58,837 nt of DNA from Frigoribacterium sp. (GTDB lineage: Bacteria; Actinomycetota; Actinomycetes; Actinomycetales; Microbacteriaceae), in assembly GCA_025363205.1 (NCBI GenBank), contig JANYEI010000081.1, forward strand, positions 1 to 58,837. Reading direction: 5' to 3'. The stretch's first letter is position 1. The number at the start of each line of letters is the position of its first letter. This document shows, one piece after another, positions 20,224 to 28,911 of this stretch. The notes under the pieces were generated by a model. It saw only the letters and a program-made list of their open reading frames with translations. It had not been told where the DNA came from and did not search any database. A program made the position numbers and the translations under genes.

Positions 20224-20985
20224 ATGTACGCCCCGGAGCGACACAAGCAGATCCTGGAGACCGCGCGGTCGTTCGGCCGCGTCGAGGTCGCCGGACTCGC
20301 TCGTGACCTTGCCGTCACACCGGAGACTGTGCGTCGGGATCTCACCGCACTTGAGCGCCGGGGGGTGCTTCGTCGAGTACACGGAGGGGCCATTCCGGTC
20401 GAGCGATTCGGCAACGAGCCGGATGTCGCGGACCGCGAGGGCCACTCAGCCGGGCAGAAGGAGCGCATCGCCCGCGCCGCGCTTGAGGAGCTTCCTGACG
20501 GCGGATCCATCATCCTTGACGCCGGCACCACCACGGTGCGTCTTGCCCAGATGCTGCCGACGGACCGCGAGCTCACAGTCGTGACACATTCGATCCCGGT
20601 CGCTGCCATCCTGACCGGTCGCCCCAACATCAGCCTCCACCTTCTCGGCGGGGTCGTACGCCCGCGCACGCGTGCCGCCGTCGGCGAATGGACACAGGCC
20701 CAGATCGCGGATGTCTTCGCGGATGTTGCCTTCATGGGCACAAACGGCATCAGTATCGAACGCGGACTGACGACTCCCGACATCGCCGAAGCAACCATCA
20801 AGCGAGCCCTCATCGCTGCATCCCGCCGCGTCGTCGTGCTGGCCGACCACACCAAGTTCGGCCGTGAAGACTTCGCAAGGGTGGCCCCGCTGAGCAGCGT
20901 CGACACAATCATCACGGACATCAGTCTCGACGTGGAATTCGCCGAAGACATCGAGAGTGCCGGCCCGACGGTGGTGATCGTGTGA
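20224..20985 (+). CDS. DeoR/GlpR-family transcriptional regulator of the sugar PTS operon
   Basis: The 253-residue protein has an N-terminal winged HTH (residues 5-58, with LAVTPETVRRDLTALERRGVLRRVHGGA). A C-terminal DeoR sugar-phosphate sensor domain follows, with DAGTTTVRLAQML, FMGTNGI and VVLADHTKFG. It starts at ATG 20224 after GAAGAGG. It overlaps the kinase gene by 4 bases (GTGA). It is likely an autorepressor relieved by a ketose phosphate, by analogy to FruR of actinobacteria. The effector is not known from sequence. Confidence 0.92.
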   Translation: MYAPERHKQILETARSFGRVEVAGLARDLAVTPETVRRDLTALERRGVLRRVHGGAIPVERFGNEPDVADREGHSAGQKERIARAALEELPDGGSIILDAGTTTVRLAQMLPTDRELTVVTHSIPVAAILTGRPNISLHLLGGVVRPRTRAAVGEWTQAQIADVFADVAFMGTNGISIERGLTTPDIAEATIKRALIAASRRVVVLADHTKFGREDFARVAPLSSVDTIITDISLDVEFAEDIESAGPTVVIV

Positions 20986-21935
20986 TCGTCTCAGTGACTC
21001 TCAATCCCAGCCTCGACCGCACGGTTGAGGTCGATCGTCTCGAGCGTGGAGCGGTGCTTCGAACGTCATCGCCCGTGCTTGAGCCCGGAGGCAAGGGGGT
21101 CAATCTCACCCGCGCACTGTCGCGCAACGGTGTCGCGAGCGTTGCGGTGCTTCCCGTCGCCGGCGCCGAAGGAGCGGAATTGAGCGCCCTTCTGGAAACC
21201 GCGGGCGTTGCAACGCGGCTAGTCCCGGTGAGCGGGCGCACTCGTTCGAATCTGACTGTCGCAGAGCCTGATGGCACGGTCACCAAGTTGAACGAGCCCG
21301 GCTTTTCCCTCTCGACGACCGATTTCTCCCTGATCTCGGCCATGCTCACCGGCCAAGTGACAGCGGGCGACTGGGTGGTTTTCTCCGGCAGCGTTCCTCC
21401 CGGTTGCTCTGGCGATCAGCTCGTGCAATTGATGAGGACGGTGACCGAGCTTGGTGCTTCACTCGCCGTCGACACGAGCGGGGATGCCCTCATGGCCTCG
21501 ATCACCGCACGACCGCGCCTGATCAAGCCCAATCGTGCGGAACTCGCCGAAGCGGTCGGTCGCGAACTTGAGTCGATCTCCGATGTCATTGCCGCGGCAG
21601 AGGAACTGCGCGCGCGCGGCGTGGAGCGTGTGCTCGTGAGCCTTGGTGCGGACGGTGCCGTCCTGATTGGTGAACACGGAGCCATCGTCGGCGAATCCGC
21701 GGTGCCTCTTCAGCGCAGCACCGTCGGCGCAGGTGACTGCTTTCTCGCCGGTTTCCTGTCCAAATTCTCAGCGGATGAATCCGACGAGGCTGCTGCGCTG
21801 GTCGAAGCCCTCGCTTGGGGCGCTGCGGCCGTGAGTCTTCCCGGGACATCCGTTCCTGGTCCGGGCGATATCGCCTACACAAACGTCCACCTGGTGCGGC
21901 AACCAGACCTGGATCGGGCACTCGTGGCCAGCTAA
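20982..21935 (+). CDS. fruK: PfkB-family sugar-phosphate kinase, 1-phosphofructokinase type
   Basis: The 317-residue ribokinase-fold protein begins MIVSVTLNPSLDRTVEV and has GGKGVNLTRAL near residue 36 and the catalytic signature STVGAGDCFLAGFL near 246. These match FruK/LacC-type kinases. The usual reaction is fructose 1-phosphate to fructose 1,6-bisphosphate; tagatose 6-phosphate or another ketohexose phosphate is a real alternative given the linked dehydrogenase. It is coupled to the regulator by a GTGA overlap. Confidence 0.88.
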   Translation: MIVSVTLNPSLDRTVEVDRLERGAVLRTSSPVLEPGGKGVNLTRALSRNGVASVAVLPVAGAEGAELSALLETAGVATRLVPVSGRTRSNLTVAEPDGTVTKLNEPGFSLSTTDFSLISAMLTGQVTAGDWVVFSGSVPPGCSGDQLVQLMRTVTELGASLAVDTSGDALMASITARPRLIKPNRAELAEAVGRELESISDVIAAAEELRARGVERVLVSLGADGAVLIGEHGAIVGESAVPLQRSTVGAGDCFLAGFLSKFSADESDEAAALVEALAWGAAAVSLPGTSVPGPGDIAYTNVHLVRQPDLDRALVAS

Positions 21936-22003
21936 TACCGCCGAATCCATTTCACTACCCGAAATCCCTTATCCCTGAACCGTACAAAGGAGTACCACTA
22001 GAA

Positions 22004-23236
22004 ATGTCCGACTACACTCCCGTGGCCGCCGGAACCGGCGCCCGCGCACGCATCCAGCGAGGCGGTGCATTCCTTGCGGGGATGATCATGCCGAACCTCG
22101 GTGCCTTCATCGCCTGGGGTCTTGTCACTGCCCTCTTCATCCCCAACGGCTGGATCAACGAGATCGCCCGCGCCACCGGAGCGGTCGCGAAAGACGGCGT
22201 CGTGCCGTTCGCGAGCCAGGCCTCCACGATCGTCGGTCCGATCATCGTGTTCCTCCTGCCAATCCTGATCGGCTACACCGGTGGTCGCACGGTGCACGGC
22301 CAGCGAGGTGCCGTCGTCGGTGCGATCGCCACGATCGGCGTCATAGTGTCGCCGCTCGCACTCGCGCTGCACACCTCGTCCACCGCAGCACCGAAGTCCA
22401 TAGCAGACCTCGGCCCACAGTTCCTCGGCGCGCTTATCATTGGCCCGCTCGCGGCGCTTCTGCTGAAGTGGATCGACAGCCTGATCGATGGAAAGCTGCG
22501 CGGTGGATTTGAAATGCTGGTGGACAACTTCACCTCCGGCATTGTGGGTGGCTTCGCGGCGCTCGTCGGAGTGTTCGCCCTCGGCCCGGCGGTCTTCTGG
22601 CTGACCACCGTCTTCGCAAGCTTCGTCGACGGCCTCATCAACGCGAGGCTGCTTCCTTTGGCCTCGATCATCATCGAGCCGGCAAAGATCCTCTTCCTCA
22701 ACAATGCGATCGGAAACGGCGTGCTCGTGCCGCTCGCTGCCAAGCAGGCAGCGGGACCGGATGGCAAGTCAATCCTCTTCATGCTGGAGTCGAATCCCGG
22801 TCCCGGCCTCGGAATCCTCGTTGCGATGATGCTGTTCGGACCAATTGCCATCCGCGCGACCGTGCCGGCCGCGATCGTCGTGCAGTTTCTCGGCGGCATC
22901 CACGAGATCTACTTCCCCTATGTGCTCATGAAGCCGATCCTGCTTATTGCCGCCATCGCGGGGGGAGCATCCGGTGTCCTCATGTTCAGCCTGTTCAACG
23001 ACGGACTGTTGGCACCGGCATCTCCGGGCAGCATCTTCGCCTACATCCTTGTGGCCTACCCGGGAGACCTTCCGACCATCCTGCTCGGGATCCTCGTCTC
23101 CGCTGGCGTAGCGTTTATCGTGAGCGCCCTGTTGCTCGGATTCGGCCGCAACAGTAACAGTGGCCTCGACCTCGAGGCTGCTCGTGAGCAGAACGCGAAG
23201 AACAAGAACAAGCCGGCGACGGCTCCCGTCGCCTGA
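22004..23236 (+). CDS. PTS hexitol (mannitol-type) permease, IIC component
   Basis: The 410-residue membrane protein has about eight or more hydrophobic segments. It carries the MtlA-type motifs GGFEMLVDNFTSGI and GGIHEIYFPYVLM, the latter near the substrate site. It ends with a charged Lys/Asn tail and, unlike E. coli MtlA, has no fused IIB or IIA; these are separate genes downstream. AAAGGAG precedes the start. Mannitol-type specificity is inferred from family; fructose, sorbitol, galactitol or arabitol remain possible. Confidence 0.9.
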   Translation: MSDYTPVAAGTGARARIQRGGAFLAGMIMPNLGAFIAWGLVTALFIPNGWINEIARATGAVAKDGVVPFASQASTIVGPIIVFLLPILIGYTGGRTVHGQRGAVVGAIATIGVIVSPLALALHTSSTAAPKSIADLGPQFLGALIIGPLAALLLKWIDSLIDGKLRGGFEMLVDNFTSGIVGGFAALVGVFALGPAVFWLTTVFASFVDGLINARLLPLASIIIEPAKILFLNNAIGNGVLVPLAAKQAAGPDGKSILFMLESNPGPGLGILVAMMLFGPIAIRATVPAAIVVQFLGGIHEIYFPYVLMKPILLIAAIAGGASGVLMFSLFNDGLLAPASPGSIFAYILVAYPGDLPTILLGILVSAGVAFIVSALLLGFGRNSNSGLDLEAAREQNAKNKNKPATAPVA

Positions 23237-23265
23237 TCGACAGACAGAACCGAGGAGATTTTCAG

Positions 23266-23574
23266 ATGGCAACAATCGACGGATCACGCATCAAGAAGCT
23301 GATCGTTGCGTGTGACGCGGGAATGGGAAGCAGCGTCATGCTGGCTTCGACGCTGAAGAAGCAACTCGCCAAAAGTGGAGTGACCGTTGAGCATTCGCCC
23401 GTCGCCTCGATCCCGAGCGACGCCGACCTCGTGTTCACCCACACAGGCCTGGCCGACCGCGCCAGGCATACAGTGCCCGGCGTCCCGGTGGTGCCGTTTC
23501 AGCTCTTCCTGGGGGATCCTGCGGTCGCCAAGATCGTCAAGGCAATTCAAAACGGCGAGACCTTCGAGGCCTAG
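23266..23574 (+). CDS. PTS mannitol-type IIB component
   Basis: The 102-residue cytosolic protein carries the phospho-cysteine loop VACDAGMGSSVM (Cys16) of the lactose/mannitol IIB fold. It takes phosphate from IIA and hands it to the sugar during uptake by IIC. It is a stand-alone domain, with GAGGAG upstream. The IIA gene follows after 3 bases. Confidence 0.92.
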   Translation: MATIDGSRIKKLIVACDAGMGSSVMLASTLKKQLAKSGVTVEHSPVASIPSDADLVFTHTGLADRARHTVPGVPVVPFQLFLGDPAVAKIVKAIQNGETFEA

Positions 23575-23577
23575 GAG

Positions 23578-24051
23578 ATGACGGAAGAAACCACCCCCGG
23601 TCTGTCCGCTCTGCTGGCCGAGTCGTCCATTCGACTCGATCTGACCGCGATCGACCAGGAGGACGCGATCAGGCAGACCGGAGCAGCCCTGCTCGAGGCC
23701 GGCGCGATCGATGCCTCCTACATCGACGCAATGCTCGAGCGCGAGCGGTCGGTTTCCACCTTTGTCGGGGAGGGTGTCGCTATTCCTCACGGCACCCTCG
23801 CCGGCAAGGACTCGGTGAAGAACGATGCTCTGGTGGTTCTCCGCTTTCCGGACGGCGTGGACTGGGATGGTAATGATGTGCGCGTCTGCGTCGGCATTGC
23901 CGCCCGTGGCAACGGGCATATCGCGCTGCTGTCGCAACTCGCGATCGTGCTTCTCGACCCGGATAAGGCGGCGGCACTCCGTGCGGCGACGACGAGCACC
24001 GAGGTGTACGAGCTCCTCAAGCCCGATCCCGAAGATGTGGACGGCGCGTGA
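23578..24051 (+). CDS. PTS mannitol/fructose-type IIA component
   Basis: The 157-residue protein is a PTS EIIA type-2 domain. The motif GVAIPHGT provides the phospho-histidine H71, which accepts phosphate from HPr. It starts at ATG 23578, with GGAG overlapping the IIB end. It overlaps the dehydrogenase gene by 4 bases (GTGA), placing the enzyme firmly in the same transcript. Confidence 0.92.
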   Translation: MTEETTPGLSALLAESSIRLDLTAIDQEDAIRQTGAALLEAGAIDASYIDAMLERERSVSTFVGEGVAIPHGTLAGKDSVKNDALVVLRFPDGVDWDGNDVRVCVGIAARGNGHIALLSQLAIVLLDPDKAAALRAATTSTEVYELLKPDPEDVDGA

Positions 24052-25088
24052 AGGTAGCGAGGTTTTACGCGCCCGGTGACATCCGTCTCGAAGAGATCGC
24101 GGAACCGCAGGTTTCCGCCGGAGAGGTGAAGATCCGGGTGCGCAACTGTTCCACCTGTGGAACCGACGTCAAGATCTCGCGTTCCGGGCATCCCAACATG
24201 ACGCCGCCGCAGGTAATGGGACACGAGATCGCGGGCGAGATCGTCGACATCGGTGAGGGGGTCAAAGGCTGGACCGCTGGTGATCGCGTGCAGGTAATCG
24301 CAGCGATCCCCGATGGCACCTGCGCCGACTGTCTGGCCGGTCGTCCGACGGTCTGCGCACACCAGCTCTCGATGGGCTACCAGTTTCCCGGCGGGTTCGC
24401 CGAGTTCATGATCGTGCCGCGCGAGGTCATGCACGTTGACGGACTCAATCGCATTCCGGAGGGACTCGGTTTTGCCGAGGCGAGCCTTGCCGAACCCCTG
24501 GCCTGTGTGCTCAACGGGCAGGAACTCGCCAGGGTCGGTGACGGGGATGTAGTCGTGGTCGTCGGCTCCGGTCCGATCGGTTGCCTGCATGTGCGCCTCG
24601 CTCGCGCACGCGGCGCGGCGAAGATCATCCTGGTCGACCTGAACGCCGACCGGTTGAAGAAGGCTGCCGACCTGGTCAAGCCCGACCTTGCCATCGCATC
24701 CGAGTCCACTGATCCCGTCGCCGCGGTGCTCGAGGCGACGGGCGGTCGGGGAGCGGATGTCGTGATCACCGCAGCCGCATCCGGTGCTGCCCAGGAACAG
24801 GCACTCCTGATGCTCGCACGCCGGGGTCGGCTCAGCCTGTTCGGCGGGCTTCCGAAAGACCACCCCACGATTACCGTCGACTCCAACCTCGTGCACTACC
24901 GGGAGCTCACGATCGTCGGGGTGAACGGTTCGAGCCCCGCCCACAATAAGAAGGCACTCGAGCTGATCGCCTCAGGGGCCGTCCCGGTGACCGACCTGAT
25001 CACGCACCGGTTGCCCCTCGACGAGGTACTGGAGGCCATCGAGATCGTTGCCCGCGGCGACGGCATCAAGGTCACGATCGAGCCCTGA
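24048..25088 (+). CDS. Zinc-dependent MDR polyol (phosphate) dehydrogenase
   Basis: The 346-residue medium-chain dehydrogenase has catalytic-zinc ligands C37 (CGTD) and H59-E60 (GHE), plus a Rossmann motif VVVVGSGPIGCLHV near residue 166. In the structural-zinc lobe the canonical C-x2-C-x2-C-x7-C reads D89-C92-C95-C103, so the first cysteine is aspartate. It starts with GTG inside the IIA gene. Context suggests it oxidises the hexitol or pentitol phosphate delivered by the PTS, like GatD or arabitol-phosphate dehydrogenase; MtlD is a different family. The substrate is inferred. Confidence 0.85.
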   Translation: MKVARFYAPGDIRLEEIAEPQVSAGEVKIRVRNCSTCGTDVKISRSGHPNMTPPQVMGHEIAGEIVDIGEGVKGWTAGDRVQVIAAIPDGTCADCLAGRPTVCAHQLSMGYQFPGGFAEFMIVPREVMHVDGLNRIPEGLGFAEASLAEPLACVLNGQELARVGDGDVVVVVGSGPIGCLHVRLARARGAAKIILVDLNADRLKKAADLVKPDLAIASESTDPVAAVLEATGGRGADVVITAAASGAAQEQALLMLARRGRLSLFGGLPKDHPTITVDSNLVHYRELTIVGVNGSSPAHNKKALELIASGAVPVTDLITHRLPLDEVLEAIEIVARGDGIKVTIEP

Positions 25089-25136
25089 AACACTCAGCAT
25101 CGACCTGTCGCACGACCGAACAACAAGGAGTCAGAA

Positions 25137-25406
25137 ATGCCTGAACGTACCGTCACCGTCGCCTCGAGCGTCGGACTTCACGCCCGTCCCGCGTCGCTGT
25201 TCAGCCAGGCCGCGGCAACGGTCGGAGTGCCGGTGACTCTCACCAGCGCTGCCGGAAAGACCGTCAACGCCGCGAGCATCCTGGGCGTGCTCTCGCTCGG
25301 TATCGGTCACGGCGAGGTCGTCACCCTCAAGGCCGACGGCGACGAGGCGGAGACAGCGCTCGATTCTCTCGCCGAGCTGCTGAACACCGACCTCGACAAA
25401 GAGTAG
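25137..25406 (+). CDS. ptsH: Phosphocarrier protein HPr
   Basis: The 89-residue HPr has the phospho-histidine H15 in SVGLHARPAS. Ser47 in NAASILGVLSLGIG corresponds to Ser46 of Gram-positive HPr. It relays phosphate from enzyme I to IIA. AAGGAG precedes the ATG. It is the last gene of the PTS operon and is followed by a terminator. Enzyme I (ptsI) is not in the window. Confidence 0.95.
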   Translation: MPERTVTVASSVGLHARPASLFSQAAATVGVPVTLTSAAGKTVNAASILGVLSLGIGHGEVVTLKADGDEAETALDSLAELLNTDLDKE

Positions 25407-25421
25407 TCAGGCGCGCAAAGT

Positions 25422-25451
25422 AGAGGGGTCATCCTTCGGGATGGTCCCTCT
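25422..25451 (+). terminator. Terminator hairpin with UUCG tetraloop after ptsH
   Basis: A 13-bp stem (AGAGGGGTCATCC with GGATGGTCCCTCT, two G-U pairs) closes a TTCG loop 15 bases after the ptsH stop. TCTTC follows. It separates the PTS operon from the next promoter. Confidence 0.8.
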
Positions 25452-25475
25452 CTTCGCGTTGGGGACCACCTGTTC

Positions 25476-25481
25476 TAGGCT
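25476..25481 (+). promoter_or_regulatory. -10 box of a leaderless promoter for the DUF885 gene
   Basis: TAGGCT, then CGGGGG, then the ATG at 25488, so the transcript would start at the start codon. The arrangement is identical to that of polA. Confidence 0.6.
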
Positions 25482-25487
25482 CGGGGG

Positions 25488-27173
25488 ATGACTGATGCAG
25501 ACCAGGCCCACGAGGCCCGTCCCACCACACCCATCGATGCGATCGCCGAGACCTGGGTCGATACCGAGCTCGATCTGTTTCCCGAATACCGCGTGTATCT
25601 CGGGCGTGCGGGTCACGAGGGCGAATACGCGGACTACTCGCCGGAGGGCGCCGAGCGAGTAATCGCTGAGGTGAAAAAAACCCTCGCGAGTATCACAGCT
25701 GCAACTGCCGTCGACGCGGTCGACGAGGTTACCAAGATGGACCTGAGTCGTGAGTTGCAGCTGCAGATTGACAAACACGACGCTGGTTTCGACCAGCGCG
25801 ACCTCAATGTGATCGCGTCGGCCCCGCAGAGTCTTCGCGACATCTTCGACCTCATGCCGACCGATTCCGAAGAGGACTGGTCGCACGTCGCCACTCGCAT
25901 GCGCAACCTTCCAGCGGCGATGGATGGCTATATCCAAACCCTGCGCACCGGCATCGCCGCCGGAAATGTACCTGCCATCCGCCAGATTCGCGAAGTCGTC
26001 GCCCAGGCGGCGAAGCAGGTGGCCGACACGGGCTTCTTCTACCGATTGTCCGAGGGGGCGAAGGCCGGAAACAGCGACCTCCCGGAGTCTCTCCGGGGTG
26101 ATCTCGCGGCTGCGGCGCGTGATTCCGCTGGCGCTTATGCGGCGCTGTCCGACTTCCTCGAAAACGAACTCGCGCCACACGCGCCGGAGCGAGACGCCGT
26201 CGGCCGTGAGATCTACACGCTCGCCTCCCGCGACTTTCTCGGCGCCGTCGTCGACCTCGACGAGACCTACCAGTGGGGCATCGAGGAGTTGGCCCGCATG
26301 ACGGCGGAACAGGAATCGATCGCGCGCGAGATCAAGCCTGGCGCGACCGTCGCCGAGGCGATCGAGTTTCTCGACAAGGACGTGAGCCGAAAGCTGCACG
26401 GTACGGACGCCCTTCAGAAGTGGATGCAGGAGACAAGTGACCGCGCGGTCGATGAGCTCTCCCGGGTGCATTTCGACATCCCGGCCGAAGTGCGACGACT
26501 CGAATGCATGATCGCGCCGACGCAGGAGGGTGGTATCTATTACACGCCGCCCACCGATGATTTCTCGCGAGCGGGCCGCATGTGGTGGAGCGTTCCCGAG
26601 GGCGTCACTGAGTTTGACACCTGGCGCGAGCTCACCACCGTCTATCACGAGGGCGTTCCCGGGCATCACCTTCAAATCGGGCAGGCCGTGTACAACAAGG
26701 CACTGCTCAACACTTGGCGTCGCAATGCCGGTACCTCCGGTCACGCCGAGGGCTGGGCGCTCTACGCAGAGCGCCTCATGGAGCAACTCGGCTACCTCGA
26801 CGACCCCGCCGACCGACTGGGAATGCTTGACGGCCAGCGGATGCGTGCGGCACGAGTGGTGCTCGACATCGGCGTTCATCTCGAAAAACCGCTTCCCGAC
26901 GGGTCCGGTCCCTGGACGGGGGAATACGCCTTCGGCTTTCTCGGCCGTAACGTCAACATGAGTCCGGAGTTCGTGCGCTTCGAGGTCAACCGCTATCTCG
27001 GCTGGCCGGGCCAGGCGCCCTCCTACAAGATCGGACAGCGAATTTGGGAGCAGTTGCGTGACGAGTACGCGCGTCGTGAGGGAGCCGCCTTCGACATCCG
27101 TGCCTTTCACAAGAAGGCTCTCGACATCGGCGGTGTCGGGCTCGACACCCTGAAGGCGGCACTGCTCACGTAG
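25488..27173 (+). CDS. DUF885-family zinc metallopeptidase-like protein
   Basis: The 561-residue soluble protein has the DUF885 zinc motif YHEGVPGHHLQ (H387, E388, H393, H394). A downstream HAEGWALYAERL supplies a further Glu/His, and the C-terminal part has LGWPGQAPSYKIGQ. No signal peptide is seen, so it is probably cytosolic. DUF885 proteins are thought to be peptidases; the substrate is unknown. Its stop touches the DUF4166 start, so the two genes and the SDR behind form a short operon. Confidence 0.9.
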   Translation: MTDADQAHEARPTTPIDAIAETWVDTELDLFPEYRVYLGRAGHEGEYADYSPEGAERVIAEVKKTLASITAATAVDAVDEVTKMDLSRELQLQIDKHDAGFDQRDLNVIASAPQSLRDIFDLMPTDSEEDWSHVATRMRNLPAAMDGYIQTLRTGIAAGNVPAIRQIREVVAQAAKQVADTGFFYRLSEGAKAGNSDLPESLRGDLAAAARDSAGAYAALSDFLENELAPHAPERDAVGREIYTLASRDFLGAVVDLDETYQWGIEELARMTAEQESIAREIKPGATVAEAIEFLDKDVSRKLHGTDALQKWMQETSDRAVDELSRVHFDIPAEVRRLECMIAPTQEGGIYYTPPTDDFSRAGRMWWSVPEGVTEFDTWRELTTVYHEGVPGHHLQIGQAVYNKALLNTWRRNAGTSGHAEGWALYAERLMEQLGYLDDPADRLGMLDGQRMRAARVVLDIGVHLEKPLPDGSGPWTGEYAFGFLGRNVNMSPEFVRFEVNRYLGWPGQAPSYKIGQRIWEQLRDEYARREGAAFDIRAFHKKALDIGGVGLDTLKAALLT

Positions 27174-27791
27174 GTGCCCTCTCCCTATGAGCAGGCTTTC
27201 GGCGATACCCTGAATTCGCTCCACCCGGGTCTCCGCGCGTACTTCGGCGAAATCCCGCGCGGGAGCATCGGTGTGGGAGCCGGCGTCTTTGACGTCGTCG
27301 GCACCCCGCGCCGCTGGCTCTGGCCGGCCCTGCGACTGCTTGCTGCCGAGGGCATCATGTTCCCGGCCTGGCAGCGACAGGTGCCGTTCACGGTGGTCAA
27401 CCGGCCGTTCGTGGATGCTCGCGGCAATCTCGCCGTCCGAGCGGTGCGCAGGTTCCGGTTCGACTCCGGTGAACGAAGCATGATCGATGCGATCACCGCC
27501 GAACGCGGGGGGCTCGTCGACCATCTCGGCCGGTCACGTCGGCTGGCCTCGCGGCTCTCGGGCACTGTCGTTGACGGTCGACTCACCCTCGTCTCGACCG
27601 TGGTCACGGTGCGGCTGGGGCGGGTGCGCCTGAGAGTGCCACGGGCGATCGCACCCACGGTGACCCTGGTTGAGCGCTTCGACGTAGCCGATGGTCGTCA
27701 GCATGTGGCCCTTGAGGTGCGTGCACCGCTCATCGGTAGGCTTTACGAGTACTCCGGTTCGTTCAGCTACAGGATCGAGAAGGGTCCATGA
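27174..27791 (+). CDS. DUF4166 domain protein
   Basis: The 205-residue protein begins with GTG directly after the DUF885 stop. It shows the DUF4166 pattern: YEQAFGDTLNSLHPGLRAYFG, then GVFDVVGTPRRWLWP and VPFTVVNRPF, ending LIGRLYEYSGSF. The family is unknown, often linked or fused to Rossmann-fold oxidoreductases, which fits the SDR gene that overlaps its end by 4 bases. Confidence 0.85.
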   Translation: MPSPYEQAFGDTLNSLHPGLRAYFGEIPRGSIGVGAGVFDVVGTPRRWLWPALRLLAAEGIMFPAWQRQVPFTVVNRPFVDARGNLAVRAVRRFRFDSGERSMIDAITAERGGLVDHLGRSRRLASRLSGTVVDGRLTLVSTVVTVRLGRVRLRVPRAIAPTVTLVERFDVADGRQHVALEVRAPLIGRLYEYSGSFSYRIEKGP

Positions 27792-28762
27792 CCGATACCC
27801 CTGCCACCGACCGAATCGTGATCGCCGGGGCATCCGGCTTCATCGGCCAGTACCTCGCCGGGCGATTCCGCGGCGAGGGTGCCAGCGTCTCCCTGATCGG
27901 GCGCCGGGGAGCGGATGCGTCGTGGGACGACGCGGCGGCGATCACCGATCTCCTCGAGGGAGCGGACCTACTGGTGAACCTCGCCGGTAAGAGTGTCAAT
28001 TGTCGCTATACCGCGGCGAACCGTGCCGAGATATTGCGGTCGCGAGTCGACACGACCCGCCGGCTGGCCGAGGCCATCCGCGACTGTCGTGAGCCGCCCG
28101 CGCTCTGGATCAATTCGTCGACCGCAACGATCTACCGACATGCTGACGACCGGCCCATGACGGAGTCGACCGGTGAGCTGGGCGACGGTTTCTCGGTCGG
28201 AATCGCCAAGGCGTGGGAGGCCGCGTTCTTCGAGGGTGACCTCCCCGCGACCCGCCGGGTCGCGCTCCGGATGGCGATCGTGCTCGGCGATGGCAGCGCG
28301 CTCGTTCCCCTGATGGCTCTCGTCCGGTTCGGGCTGGGCGGTGCGCAGCTCGACGGTCCGTGGTTCTCGACGGCGGCGCGACGAGCAGCAGGCACGTTCC
28401 ATGAATACCGATCGCGCGGAGGCGGCCAGAAGTTCAGCTGGGTGCATATCGCGGACGTGTTTGGCGTCATCCGCTTCCTCCGCTCCCGTCCCGAGATCTC
28501 GGGGGTGGTGAACGTGAGTTCCCCAACCCCTTCCGACAATCGCACCGTGATGCAGACGCTGAGGGACGTGCTCGGGATGCCGTTCGGCCTTCCTGCGCCA
28601 CGCTGGATGCTCGAACTCGGCACTGCCGCGATCCGCAGCGAGACCGAACTCGTGCTCAAAAGCCGCTGGGTTTTGCCCGAACGGCTCTTCAATGCGGGAT
28701 ATGAATTCGAATATCCCGAACTGCGCCCGGCCCTCCGGAACATCGTCGGCTCTCGCGGGTGA
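27788..28762 (+). CDS. TIGR01777-family epimerase/SDR protein (YfcH-like)
   Basis: The 324-residue extended SDR has an N-terminal NAD(P) motif IVIAGASGFIGQYLAG. The characteristic segment LVNLAGKSVNCRYT and a WINSSTATIYRH active-site region follow. A C-terminal DUF1731 domain (about 270-322) contains PAPRWMLELG and LKSRWVLPERL. These proteins are predicted NAD(P)-dependent sugar epimerases with no settled substrate. The start ATG overlaps the DUF4166 stop (ATGA). Confidence 0.92.
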   Translation: MTDTPATDRIVIAGASGFIGQYLAGRFRGEGASVSLIGRRGADASWDDAAAITDLLEGADLLVNLAGKSVNCRYTAANRAEILRSRVDTTRRLAEAIRDCREPPALWINSSTATIYRHADDRPMTESTGELGDGFSVGIAKAWEAAFFEGDLPATRRVALRMAIVLGDGSALVPLMALVRFGLGGAQLDGPWFSTAARRAAGTFHEYRSRGGGQKFSWVHIADVFGVIRFLRSRPEISGVVNVSSPTPSDNRTVMQTLRDVLGMPFGLPAPRWMLELGTAAIRSETELVLKSRWVLPERLFNAGYEFEYPELRPALRNIVGSRG

Positions 28763-28788
28763 CGTCTTTCATTGGGGGGCGGTAGACT
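28759..28788 (+). promoter_or_regulatory. Promoter of rpsA
   Basis: GTGACG (28759-28764, four of six to TTGACA) and TAGACT (28783-28788) are 18 bases apart. The start site falls near 28795, leaving a leader of about 115 bases before rpsA. The -35 overlaps the stop of the SDR gene. Confidence 0.6.
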
Positions 28789-28911
28789 AAGGCGTCGCAA
28801 TCATGCGGCACTTCACTCGCCTGCCCGCCGCGGGAACAATACGAAACACTGATCCACGCCAGCACCTCCGCGGCCGGCCCTGAAAAATGTCCATCCTGGA
28901 GCAACTACTAC

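Noticed and set aside
25407-27524. Long open frame on the - strand opposite the DUF885 gene
   Set aside because: It mirrors the codon pattern of the recognised gene, has no family motif, and has an Asp/Glu/Arg-rich composition typical of antisense frames in high-GC DNA.
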